Shown: in pieces, positions 1-6,879 of the stretch
Layout: every line of letters begins with the position of its first letter
Position numbering within the stretch: the first letter of the stretch is position 1
Source of the DNA: Desulfobacterales bacterium
Lineage (GTDB): Bacteria; Desulfobacterota; Desulfobacteria; Desulfobacterales; 4be13
NCBI GenBank assembly: GCA_029940115.1
Contig: JAOZRQ010000145.1
Coordinates: 1 to 13,625 of the forward strand
Direction of reading: 5' to 3'
DNA: 13,625 bases
Position numbers and translations under genes: made by a program
Notes under the pieces: generated by a model
The model's database searches: none
What the model saw: only the letters and a program-made list of their open reading frames with translations
What the model was told of the DNA's origin: nothing

Positions 1-92
1 AATCGTTCGACGGCTCGACTGAGCTCGCCGAAGTCTGAGCTCACGCCGAAGTCCGGCGGGAGCAGAGGGGGTGACGAATTTATGAATTGGTG
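1..92. repeat. Fragment of short GC-rich repeats
   Basis: The first 60 bases contain the near-duplicate words GAGCTCGCCGAAGTCT and GAGCTCACGCCGAAGTCC side by side, preceded by TTCGACGGCTCGACT. This resembles debris of a dispersed intergenic repeat. I see no start codon with a ribosome binding site and no coding-like reading frame. The left limit is cut by the window edge, so size and family cannot be judged. Confidence 0.35.
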
Positions 93-217
93 CTGTGTAC
101 AGGACAAAAAAATGACTTGAGGAAAGAAACCCGGCTTTTTCTTGCAGTTGGAGAGTCAACCCGTTTGGGAAAAAGCCGGGTTTCTTGCCCATTCCCGAAT
201 TTTTGTCCTGTACACAG
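93..217. mobile_element. 125-bp MITE-like palindromic element, copy 1, with 9-bp target duplication
   Basis: Terminal inverted repeats CTGTGTACAGGACAAAAA (93-110) and its exact reverse complement (200-217) bound the element. An inner inverted repeat (AAGAAACCCGGCTTTTTC and its complement) makes almost the whole unit foldable into one long hairpin. It is flanked by the perfect 9-bp direct repeat GAATTGGTG at 84-92 and 218-226, which is what a transposition target-site duplication looks like. There is no room for a transposase, so it would be non-autonomous. Copies 2 and 3 lie at 945-1069 and 7363-7486. The CTG ends and 9-bp duplication resemble IS10/IS50-type IS4-family elements; that assignment is inference. 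Confidence 0.85.
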
Positions 218-269
218 GAATTGGTGTACTACAAACTGAGGGATGCCGAATTTAAGGGAGACAAAGAAT

Positions 270-431
270 ATGGACATCAGTAGAAAGCTAGGCACATTGG
301 TTGTTTTCGGCGTACCGGTCATCATCGGCGGCGGCGTGGTTTACGCGCTCTTTGACCACAGTTATGTGGCGGTGGCGGTTTATGAAATCCTTCTGGCAGT
401 GACTGCCGGGGCTTTTGTCAATACCAGATGA
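270..431 (+). CDS. Small two-helix membrane protein, unknown function
   Basis: A 53-aa product starting MDISRKLG. The ATG at 270 is preferred over an in-frame upstream ATG at 243 because AAGGGAG (254-260) sits about 9 nt ahead of it. Two hydrophobic stretches are visible: residues ~7-27 (LGTLVVFGVPVIIGGGVVYA) and ~33-50 (VAVAVYEILLAVTAGAFV), joined by a short polar loop (DHS). It would sit in the cytoplasmic membrane as a helical hairpin. No family is recognised. The gene lies just after the first MITE-like copy and 12 nt before the next small ORF, in an otherwise decayed stretch, so it may be a remnant or an unannotated small protein. Confidence 0.5.
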   Translation: MDISRKLGTLVVFGVPVIIGGGVVYALFDHSYVAVAVYEILLAVTAGAFVNTR

Positions 432-443
432 TTCTCTACAGGG

Positions 444-791
444 ATGGCTTATAAGAAGGAGGCGACACCGCTACAAGAGTTAGTGTCAAGAAAAGGATTT
501 GATTCCGGCGGGCTGAGAGAATCCATTCTTGTCGCCAATCCGTGTAGATGGATCATACATGGAATAATCCTGGTTCTAACGCTTTTTGTGGTCTGAGGCT
601 GTCTTTGAACGCAGAGGACGCGAAGGACCGCAGAGACTCGGACCCCGCCTCCTCCCGGGGGACGCGGAGGATCGCAGGGATTCGGACTTCTCCGCGTTCC
701 TCTGCGTTCTCCGCGTCCTCTGCGTTGAAAAAACTGTCTCAGACCACAAAATCCGTTAGAACCAGGAATAATCTGGTCAGGTGAGCAATGA
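444..791 (+). pseudogene. Small ORF interrupted by a 195-bp palindromic element
   Basis: As it stands, the ORF from ATG 444 reads 50 codons (MAYKKEATPLQELVSRKGFD...) and stops at TGA 594-596 inside the inserted element. Removing the element plus one copy of its direct repeat (GGAATAATC at 561-569 and 765-773) rejoins ...IIHGII to WSGEQ and ends at TGA 789-791. That stop overlaps the ATG (788-790) of the next ORF as ATGA, the classic arrangement for translational coupling. This supports an ancestral two-gene unit with the toxin-like ORF downstream, in which this ORF could have been the partner antitoxin. The ~47-aa product matches no family I recognise and has only a weak CAGGG directly against the start codon. 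Confidence 0.4.
570..764. mobile_element. ~195-bp MITE-like palindromic element, second family
   Basis: The ends are inverted repeats: CTGGTTCTAACG (570-581) against CGTTAGAACCAG (754-765). The arms continue inward imperfectly (CAGAGGACGCG-type words at ~609-622, complement at ~707-727), so most of the unit folds into one hairpin. GGAATAATC occurs at 561-569 and 765-773, giving a 9-bp duplication if the element ends at 764, or 8 bp if it ends at 765. There is no coding capacity for a transposase. The right end is repeated alone at 1283-1306 (23 of 24 bases identical to 743-766). Like the 125-bp family it begins with CTG. Confidence 0.75.
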
Positions 792-1096
792 AATATCGTG
801 TCGAATTTGTGGAGTTGGAGAATGATATAAAGCCTTTTGAAGAATTTGTTTCAGTTCTGTCAACAAAAGACAGGGCAAAAGTATTTGAGACAACAAATTA
901 TTTTTTGGAACTCAAAAACAGGAATCTGCCGATAAAAGCTGGACCTGTGTACAGGACAAAAAAATGGTTGAGGAAAGAAACCCGGCTTTTTCTTGCAGTC
1001 GAGGAGTCGGCCCGTTCGGGGAAAAAGCCGGGTTTCTCGCCCATTCCCGAATTTTTGTCCTGTACACTGAAGCTGGACAGTAGAAAGTTCTCATAA
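788..1096 (+). pseudogene. RelE/HigB (Gp49-like) toxin fragment, broken by a MITE-like element
   Basis: The first ~50 codons (MKYRVEFVELENDIKPFEEF..., then LSTKDRAKVFETTNYFLEL) have the look of the N-terminal half of RelE/HigB-superfamily mRNA interferases of the phage Gp49-like type: a strand, a short helix with an F-x-x-F/L pattern, then K-x-R-A-K-V in a long helix. From codon ~53 the frame runs into a 125-bp palindromic element at 945-1069 and encodes repeat sequence to a stop at 1094-1096. The C-terminal sheet that carries the active residues in this fold is absent. In-silico removal of the element gives CAG TAG immediately after the junction, so the gene was already damaged or was damaged again later. 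No antitoxin gene follows. Family assignment is from sequence pattern only. Confidence 0.6.
945..1069. mobile_element. 125-bp MITE-like palindromic element, copy 2, with 9-bp target duplication
   Basis: Same family as 93-217 and the same length. Ends are CTGTGTACAGGACAAAAA (945-962) and the matching complement ending GTACACTG at 1069, one base off a perfect complement. The flanking direct repeat is AAGCTGGAC at 936-944 and 1070-1078, perfect over 9 bp and different from the other copies. The insertion is inside the toxin-like ORF that starts at 788. Confidence 0.85.
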
Positions 1097-1360
1097 CTAT
1101 CTGAAATTGCTGACAGTGAAAAAATCGGCTCCAAATTTTCAGTTCCAACAAATTCAGGATGTCAGCCGATCGGCCCTTTCGGGCTGAAAATTGTGATCCG
1201 CAGATGCCCTGCGTGTCGGGCCCATCCGCGTCCATCCGCGGTTTGTTCCCAGGCATGTCCCGGCAGTCTGAAATCACATGCAACCACAAAATCCGTTAGA
1301 ATCAGGCACTGTCCAACACTTGATTGTCAAGTTTTTCTGCCACTACTGGGAAAGCTGGGT
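1097..1360. other. Non-coding, decayed intergenic stretch with a solitary element end
   Basis: No convincing gene is seen. At 1283-1306 the sequence ACCACAAAATCC followed by GTTAGAATCAGG matches the right end of the 195-bp element (743-766) in 23 of 24 bases. No matching left end lies upstream, so this is either a truncated copy or a shared end motif. CCATCCGCG occurs twice, at 1222-1230 and 1232-1240, again similar in style to the inner arms of that element. A GC-rich hairpin with CAGCC...GGCTG ends lies at about 1162-1185. Confidence 0.5.
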
Positions 1361-1407
1361 TCCACTGTCATTGAAAAAGTGGATTCCTGCTTTCGCAGGA
1401 ATGACAG
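1361..1407. repeat. Hairpin repeat upstream of the kinase gene
   Basis: Nested inverted repeats: CTGTCATT (1365-1372) pairs with AATGACAG (1400-1407), and inside that ATTCCTGC (1383-1390) pairs with GCAGGAAT (1395-1402) around a TTTC loop. The core resembles a widespread intergenic palindrome of Proteobacteria (variants of GGATTCCCGCTTTCGCGGG). It sits about 20 nt ahead of the ribosome binding site of the kinase gene and lacks a T-run, so it does not look like a simple terminator in the + direction. Confidence 0.55.
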
Positions 1408-1440
1408 GCTTGATCATTGAGTATCAGAGGGGAATTGTTT

Positions 1441-2550
1441 ATGAACAATGATGACACGAAAGAATCGAAAATCCTGATTGTTGACGATGTCCCGAAGAAC
1501 ATCCAGTTGGCCGGGAGCATCCTTCAACGACAGGATTACAACATCTTCTTTGCCAACAATGGCGAGACCGCGCTCAATCTTGCCCAAACCAATGCGTTTG
1601 ATCTGATCCTTCTGGATATCATGATGCCGGGAATGGACGGGTTTGAGGTCTGCGAGCAGCTGAAAAAGGATCCGAACACCCGAGAGATTCCTGTCATATT
1701 TCTCACGGCAAAGACCGACACGGAAAGCACCATCAAGGGATTTGACATCGGCGCTGTGGATTATGTCACCAAGCCGTTCAATGAAAAGGAGTTGCTGGCC
1801 AGGGTGAGGACGCATCTGGAGTTGCGGGCGGCCCGGGAAAGCCTCCGGGAAGCGAACGTCACAAAGGACAAATTCTTCTCCATCATTGCCCATGACATGA
1901 AAAATCCTTTTAACGCGTTGCTCGGCCTGTCAAAGTTGTTGCTCAACAACTTCGACGTTTTTGACGAAGATAAGAAGAAGTATTTCATTCAGAATATTTA
2001 CCAATCCTCGGATCAAGGGTACAAACTGCTGGAAAATCTTTTGGACTGGTCCAGAATGCAGACTGGCAAGATGGTGTGCCAACCCGCGCTTATCGATTTA
2101 TATACCTATGTCTTTGAGACCATGACATTGCTGAAGGCTGGTGCGGCAAACAAGAAAATCACCCTGCATTCGGAAGTGGGCGAAGGAACGGCGATCTACG
2201 CGGACCCGAATATGGTGACGATGGTCATACGGAATCTCGTCTCGAATGCCATAAAGTTCACCGAGGAGGGGGGAGAGGTCCGAATTGTCTCTGAAACGGA
2301 TGGAGACTATGTACAGGTCACGGTCTCCGACACCGGTCTCGGCATCAAGGAGAAGAATGTCGAAAAGCTTTTCAGAATAGATGCCCACCATTCCACACTC
2401 GGCACAGCCCAAGAGGCAGGGACCGGTCTGGGGCTGATCCTGTGCAGGGAATTTGTCTTGAGGAATGGTGGAAAGATATGGGTTGAGAGTGAGTTTGGAA
2501 AGGGGAGCAAGTTTATATTCACATTGCCAGAAATTGAACGGAAGGAATGA
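1441..2550 (+). CDS. Hybrid response regulator-histidine kinase
   Basis: A 369-aa cytoplasmic signalling protein. The receiver domain spans residues ~9-125, with acidic pocket D15-D16, phospho-acceptor D59 in LLDIMMPGMDG, T89 and K111-P112. A short linker leads to a dimerisation/phospho-acceptor domain with H151 in FFSIIAHDMKNP. The ATPase domain has the N-box NLVSNAIKFT, the G1 box SDTGLGI, the F-box LFRID and the G2 box GTGLGL. The order receiver then HisKA then HATPase, with no membrane segment, means it probably takes phosphate from, or is tuned by, another kinase and passes signal to an unlinked regulator. ATG 1441 is chosen over TTG 1417 because AGAGGGGA (1427-1434) lies 6 nt before it. 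No cognate regulator gene is adjacent. The product ends shortly after the kinase core (IERKE), so there is no output domain. Confidence 0.93.
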   Translation: MNNDDTKESKILIVDDVPKNIQLAGSILQRQDYNIFFANNGETALNLAQTNAFDLILLDIMMPGMDGFEVCEQLKKDPNTREIPVIFLTAKTDTESTIKGFDIGAVDYVTKPFNEKELLARVRTHLELRAARESLREANVTKDKFFSIIAHDMKNPFNALLGLSKLLLNNFDVFDEDKKKYFIQNIYQSSDQGYKLLENLLDWSRMQTGKMVCQPALIDLYTYVFETMTLLKAGAANKKITLHSEVGEGTAIYADPNMVTMVIRNLVSNAIKFTEEGGEVRIVSETDGDYVQVTVSDTGLGIKEKNVEKLFRIDAHHSTLGTAQEAGTGLGLILCREFVLRNGGKIWVESEFGKGSKFIFTLPEIERKE

Positions 2551-2561
2551 TCCTATCCGTA

Positions 2562-2660
2562 CCGTGCCCTTTCCCGTGCCGTGCCCTTTCCCGTGCCCAT
2601 GCCCTTTCCCATCATGCCCGATAAGTTAATGTCGGGCAGGGGCACGGGGACGGGCACGGC
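2562..2660. repeat. GTGCCCTTTCCC repeat tract with inverted GC-rich arms
   Basis: GTGCCCTTTCCC occurs at 2564-2575 and 2581-2592, and ATGCCCTTTCCC at 2599-2610. A hairpin follows: TGCCCGA (2615-2621) with TCGGGCA (2632-2638) around a 10-nt loop. Further out, the GTGCC words before it are complementary to GGCAC words at 2640-2658 (GGGGCACGGGGACGGGCACGG), so longer alternative pairings exist. There is no T-run, but a strong structure at this place could still reduce read-through from the kinase gene to the next gene. Confidence 0.6.
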
Positions 2661-2692
2661 AGGGACAACGGCAAAAACAAGGAGGAGAAAAC

Positions 2693-2977
2693 ATGACAGT
2701 CAAAATTTTTATCAAAAGGAAGGTTCCGGAAGGGAAGGAGAGCGAACTGGACGGTCTGCTCAGGGAACTCAGAACCCTTACGTTGCAACGTCCCGGATAC
2801 ATCTCCGGTGAGACGCTGAAACGCTTTGACAAGCCGGGTGAGGCGGTGGTCATCAGCACATGGCAGTCGGTGGATGACTGGCGGGAGTGGGTTCTCAGCA
2901 AGGAAAGAACCGAGCTTCAGGATAAAATTGACCTCCTGCTTGGGGAAAAGACGGAGTATGAGATCTATAGTTCCTAA
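2693..2977 (+). CDS. ABM-fold (antibiotic biosynthesis monooxygenase-like) small protein
   Basis: A 94-aa cytoplasmic protein with the ferredoxin-like dimeric alpha/beta-barrel pattern of the ABM family (PF03992 type). MTVKIFIKRKVPEGKESEL is strand 1 plus the start of helix 1. LLRELRTLTLQRPGYISGET is the long helix and the PGY-x-S/G turn typical of the family. EAVVISTWQSVDDWREWV is the strand with W, followed by the S-x-x-x-W-x-x-W helix. Members range from quinol oxygenases to heme-degrading enzymes and many are of unknown role; nothing here tells the substrate. AAGGAGGAG at 2679-2687 is a strong ribosome binding site. It is probably expressed by itself: repeats separate it from the kinase gene and a hairpin separates it from recB. 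Confidence 0.85.
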   Translation: MTVKIFIKRKVPEGKESELDGLLRELRTLTLQRPGYISGETLKRFDKPGEAVVISTWQSVDDWREWVLSKERTELQDKIDLLLGEKTEYEIYSS

Positions 2978-3033
2978 AGAAAGCCGTATCTGCCAACCGG
3001 AGGCAGACTTTTCCTCGGAAAGGTCTGCTTTCT
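2978..3033 (+). terminator. Hairpin, likely transcription terminator after the ABM gene
   Basis: An 11-bp stem, GCAGACTTTTC (3003-3013) with GAAAGGTCTGC (3018-3028; one G-T pair), closes a CTCG loop and is followed by TTTCT. A second, competing stem TCTGCC (2989-2994) with GGCAGA (3002-3007) shares bases with it. AGAAAGC (2978-2984) can pair with GCTTTCT (3027-3033). The T-run is short, so termination would be moderate. The competing stems could also act as an attenuator ahead of recB, which is speculative. Confidence 0.5.
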
Positions 3034-3069
3034 AAATCCGTTATAATCAGCTTTTTTAAAGACACGCGA

Positions 3070-6000
3070 ATGAAACCTGAAACATTTGACCTGACAGAGA
3101 CCCCTCTTGAGGGGATCAACCTCATCGAGGCGAGCGCGGGAACCGGAAAGACCTATGCCATATCAGGGCTTTTTCTGCGGTTGCTTTTGGAGAAGAACCT
3201 CACCATAGACCAAATTCTGGTGGTCACCTTCACCGAAGCCGCGACAGAGGAGTTGAAGGATCGGATCCGAAACAAGCTCCGGGAGACGGTGGCCGCGTTT
3301 TCCGGGGGACGGACAGAGGAGAAGTTCATCCAGTCGCTCATCCGGAAATATAAGAGAGAAAAGCCCCCGGAACATCTGATCACCTCTCTCCAGAACGCCA
3401 TCCGGGATTTTGATGAGGCCGCCATCTTCACCATACACAGCTTTTGCAAACGCATGTTGCATGAACACGCGTTTGAAAGCGGAACCCTCTTTGACACCGA
3501 GCTGGTCGGGGACCAAGAGCGTCTGAAGCGGGAGATCGTTGAGGATTTCTGGCGCACGCATTTCTACGACGAATCCCGGATATTTGTCAACTATCTCCTT
3601 GACCGCAAGATCAGTCCGGAGAGTCTCCTCTTTTTTCTGAGGCATAAACTCTCCCAACCGGATATGCACATTGTGCCCCGGCCGGTATTTCATCAGGGAG
3701 AGGAAACCTCTGATGCTTCATATCAGGAAAGAGAATACAGGGTATCCTTTGATGCAGCCAAAACATGCTGGCTTTCGGAGAAGGATGTCGTTGAACATAT
3801 TCTCATGACAGATGAAGGACTGAACCGAAACCAGTACAGAAGGACGAGTATTCCGGCATGGGTTCGTGAGATGGATGATTATCTCCATTCCGGAGAGGAT
3901 CGTCTTCCCATCCCCGATAAAAGACGTCGAGGACAAGTTTTCGAGAAGTTTGAAAAGTTTACGCGGACCGGACTCAGGGATGGTGTCAAAAAAAAATTTG
4001 CGCCGCCGGCGCATCGGTTTTTTGATCGGTGTGAAGACTTGAAAGAGAAAAAGGAGAGGCTCACAGTAAGATTTGACAAACGCCTCTTGGACCTGAAAAT
4101 CGAGCTCTTCCGATATGTGAAAGCGGAACTGCAAAAGCGAAAGGAGACCCAGAACATCCTCTCCTTTGATGATCTGCTGCTGAATTTGCAGGTCGCGCTC
4201 AGAAAAGAGGGGGAATCGCTTGCAGAGAAGATCAGAACTCGGTTCAGGGCCGCTCTGATTGACGAATTTCAGGACACCGATCCGGTTCAGTACGACATTT
4301 TCAAGCGGATCTTCGGGAGCCGTCTTCTCACTCCCGATTCCGATCCGCCGAACGAGGCTCCCATCCTCTTTCTCATCGGCGATCCGAAGCAGGCGATATA
4401 CGGGTTTCGGGGGGCCGACATCTTTGCCTACATGGATGCGGCAGAGCATTCGGAATCCCGCTACACCCTTGGGGAGAACTGGCGGTCCGAGCCGAGCCTG
4501 ATCCAAGGGGTCAACACAATCTTTGAAAACGCCCCCCTCGCGTTCCTCTATGAGGAAATTCCCTTTTTCCCTGTCCGCCCGGCAAAGGATAAGAAGCACA
4601 TCGCCTATCTGAAAATCAACAGGAAATCGGACCCTCCCCTGCAATTCTGGTTTCTCAAGGATAAAGAGGGCGGAAAAAAAACGATGGGAAAGGAGCAGGC
4701 CAGGAAATTGATATACCAGGCGGTCGCAGGGGAGATTTCCAGATTGTTGGATAAGAGGAATAAGGTCTCTCTAGGGGGCAACCCCCTGAAACCCGGAGAT
4801 ATTGCCGTTCTGGTGCGTCAAAAGCGCGATGCGGCTCCCGTACAGAAGCGCCTTTCCGAACTCGGGATACCCGCGGTTCTCCACACCGAGGCGAACCTGT
4901 TTGACTCGCATGAGGCGGTCGAGATGGAGCGAGTGCTTTCCGCGATCCTCCATTCAGGGAACGAGAGACTTCTCATGGCCGCACTCGCCACCGACATGAT
5001 GGGGGTCAGCGGGGAGCGGCTGAACGCGTTGGCCGAAGATGAGAGGGAATGGGAGGAATGGCTTGTCAAATTCAGAAACTATCATCACATATGGCATTCC
5101 TCCGGATTCATCCAGATGTTCAGGCAACTGGCCTCCCAAGAGAAGATACTGCCCCGCCTCATGGCCTTTCCCAACGGGGAACGCCGGAACACGAATCTCC
5201 TGCATCTCTCGGAGATTCTTCATCAAGTGTCGCTGGAGAGAAAAGGGGGGATGGCATGGCTGGTCAAATGGCTTTCGGATCAACGGGATCAGACCGCGGA
5301 GCGACTCAAGGAGTATCAACTGCGCCTTGAAAGCGATGAGAATGCGGTGAAACTCGTCACCATTCACAAGAGCAAAGGACTCGAATATCCTGTGGTCTTC
5401 TGCCCATTCATGTTCGGCGACTCCAAGATCAGAGATAAGGATGAGACAGGCTTCCTTTTTCACGATGAGGAGAATGACAGGCGGCTGACGCTTGATATCG
5501 GGTCTGAGGATATGGAGAAGCATCAGAAGTGTTCCGAGCAAGAACTGCTCGCGGAGAACCTCCGGCTCCTCTATGTGGCCCTGACCCGGGCAGAGAACCG
5601 ATGTTATCTGGTCTGGGGCCGCATCAAGGATGCCGGGACATCGGCCCTCGCGTATCTTCTGCACCATCCCGGGGGATCCGGAGCGGATGTTCTCAGCACT
5701 ACAGAGATGACATTTGAAGCGCTCTCGGATGCAGAGGTTCGTCGAGATGTGAAGGCCATTGAGGAGAAATCCCTCGGTGCCATCCGCGTGTCGGATATGC
5801 CCGCTGACGCGAGGCAGTTGCTCCTGCCGCTTTCAGAGGACGCGGAAAAACTTGACAATCGCAAATTTTCAGGTAAGATTGGCCATCATTTCCGGGTGGC
5901 GAGCTTTTCGTCTCTGACATCGGGCCGGGCCCATGGCTCGGAACTTGCGGATCATGACGCACAGACAGGGCCTGAGATTCATGAGGAACCGGAAGAATGG

Positions 6001-6753
6001 GGGGCCGATGAGGATCCACTGAACATCTTCTCCTTTCCCAAGGGCGCGAGGGCCGGGACATTTCTGCACGAGGTCTTCGAACATTTCGATTTTACCGAGG
6101 AAGCCCCTTCTGTTCTGGAAGGATTGGTGTCGGAGAAACTGAGGGAATACGACTTTGACCCGGTGTGGGAGAATACCATATGCGACACGGTGAGAAAGAC
6201 CCTTTCTGTGCCGCTTGAGCAGGAACGTGCCGATTTCACCCTGTCCAAGATTCGGAATGAAGACCGGCTCAATGAGTTGGCCTTCTATTTTCCGTTGAAC
6301 CGGATATCACCCCAGATTCTGAGGCACATCTTTGAAACATATGCAGGCGATGCGCTTCCCCAAGATTTCCCCGAATATATTGAGCGGTTGGAATTTTCGC
6401 CTGTTCGAGGGGTGATGAAGGGGTTTGTGGATATGGTGTTTCAGTTCCAAGAGCAATTTTACCTGGTTGACTGGAAATCAAACTTCCTCGGCTCCAGGGT
6501 GGAGGATTATCATCAGTATCAGCTGATTGAAAGCATGAAAGAGAATTATTACATTCTTCAATATCACATCTATGCCCTTGCCCTGCACCGGTATCTGTTT
6601 GTCCGAAAGCCTGGTTACACTTATGAAAAGGATTTCGGAGGCGTTTATTACATCTTTCTGCGGGGAGTCGATCCGGAAAAAGGCCCGGATTTCGGCATAT
6701 ACAGGGACAGACCATCGCGGGCGTTGATGGAAGCTCTAAGCTGTAAGCTCTAA
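3070..6753 (+). CDS. recB: RecB, exodeoxyribonuclease V beta subunit
   Basis: A 1227-aa UvrD-like 3'-5' helicase with a C-terminal PD-(D/E)xK nuclease, the RecB part of the RecBCD double-strand-break enzyme. Helicase motifs in order: Walker A ASAGTGKT (21-28); DEFQDTDP (398-405) with the DExQ acidic pair; GDPKQAIYGFRG (437-448); NWRSE (470-474); TIHKSKGLEYP (764-774); LTRAE (838-842). The nuclease domain has H1000 in FLHEVFEHFD, D1121 in GFVDMVF, and D1134/K1136 in DWKSN. The D-13-D-2-K spacing equals that of the known E. coli RecB catalytic residues, so it should be active. Length is close to E. coli RecB (1180 aa). ATG 3070 has no clear ribosome binding site. recC and recD are not adjacent, unlike the usual cluster. 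The last residues (EALSCKL) are encoded by a copy of an intergenic repeat. Confidence 0.95.
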   Translation: MKPETFDLTETPLEGINLIEASAGTGKTYAISGLFLRLLLEKNLTIDQILVVTFTEAATEELKDRIRNKLRETVAAFSGGRTEEKFIQSLIRKYKREKPPEHLITSLQNAIRDFDEAAIFTIHSFCKRMLHEHAFESGTLFDTELVGDQERLKREIVEDFWRTHFYDESRIFVNYLLDRKISPESLLFFLRHKLSQPDMHIVPRPVFHQGEETSDASYQEREYRVSFDAAKTCWLSEKDVVEHILMTDEGLNRNQYRRTSIPAWVREMDDYLHSGEDRLPIPDKRRRGQVFEKFEKFTRTGLRDGVKKKFAPPAHRFFDRCEDLKEKKERLTVRFDKRLLDLKIELFRYVKAELQKRKETQNILSFDDLLLNLQVALRKEGESLAEKIRTRFRAALIDEFQDTDPVQYDIFKRIFGSRLLTPDSDPPNEAPILFLIGDPKQAIYGFRGADIFAYMDAAEHSESRYTLGENWRSEPSLIQGVNTIFENAPLAFLYEEIPFFPVRPAKDKKHIAYLKINRKSDPPLQFWFLKDKEGGKKTMGKEQARKLIYQAVAGEISRLLDKRNKVSLGGNPLKPGDIAVLVRQKRDAAPVQKRLSELGIPAVLHTEANLFDSHEAVEMERVLSAILHSGNERLLMAALATDMMGVSGERLNALAEDEREWEEWLVKFRNYHHIWHSSGFIQMFRQLASQEKILPRLMAFPNGERRNTNLLHLSEILHQVSLERKGGMAWLVKWLSDQRDQTAERLKEYQLRLESDENAVKLVTIHKSKGLEYPVVFCPFMFGDSKIRDKDETGFLFHDEENDRRLTLDIGSEDMEKHQKCSEQELLAENLRLLYVALTRAENRCYLVWGRIKDAGTSALAYLLHHPGGSGADVLSTTEMTFEALSDAEVRRDVKAIEEKSLGAIRVSDMPADARQLLLPLSEDAEKLDNRKFSGKIGHHFRVASFSSLTSGRAHGSELADHDAQTGPEIHEEPEEWGADEDPLNIFSFPKGARAGTFLHEVFEHFDFTEEAPSVLEGLVSEKLREYDFDPVWENTICDTVRKTLSVPLEQERADFTLSKIRNEDRLNELAFYFPLNRISPQILRHIFETYAGDALPQDFPEYIERLEFSPVRGVMKGFVDMVFQFQEQFYLVDWKSNFLGSRVEDYHQYQLIESMKENYYILQYHIYALALHRYLFVRKPGYTYEKDFGGVYYIFLRGVDPEKGPDFGIYRDRPSRALMEALSCKL

Positions 6754-6868
6754 GGCCGAGCATATGTTCCGACTTCCAACTTACGGCTTACAGCCTGTAG
6801 CTTAGAACTTACAGCTTAGAGCTTACAGCTTGGAACTTACAGCTTAGAGCTTTCAACTTACAGCTTAT
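6728..6868. repeat. Tandem and inverted TTACAGCTTAGAGC repeat tract
   Basis: CTTACAGCTTAGAGCTT occurs exactly at 6808-6824 and 6836-6852 (28-bp period) and partly at 6857-6867. Its exact 17-bp reverse complement lies at 6731-6747, inside the last codons and just before the stop of recB. Degenerate versions fill the gap (CTTACGGCTTACAGCCTGTAGCTTAGA, written in two parts: CTTACGGCTTACAGCC then TGTAGCTTAGA). The tract can fold into a large stem-loop between recB and the next gene and ends at that gene's ribosome binding site. Confidence 0.8.
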
Positions 6869-6879
6869 TAGGAGGACAC

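Noticed and set aside
80..325. Minus-strand ORF sharing the peptide SRVSFLKSFFCPVHS with other minus-strand ORFs at 7287-7484 and, in a variant form, 898-1134
   Set aside because: The shared peptide is the translation of the 125-bp palindromic element in one frame; there is no ribosome binding site and no other protein support.
548..784. ORF of 78 codons rich in R, S and D
   Set aside because: It lies almost wholly inside the 195-bp palindromic element and its composition follows the GC-rich repeat arms.
3718..4644. 308-codon minus-strand ORF opposite recB
   Set aside because: It is antisense to a motif-complete recB, has no family motifs and no ribosome binding site; long antisense frames are common in genes of this base composition.
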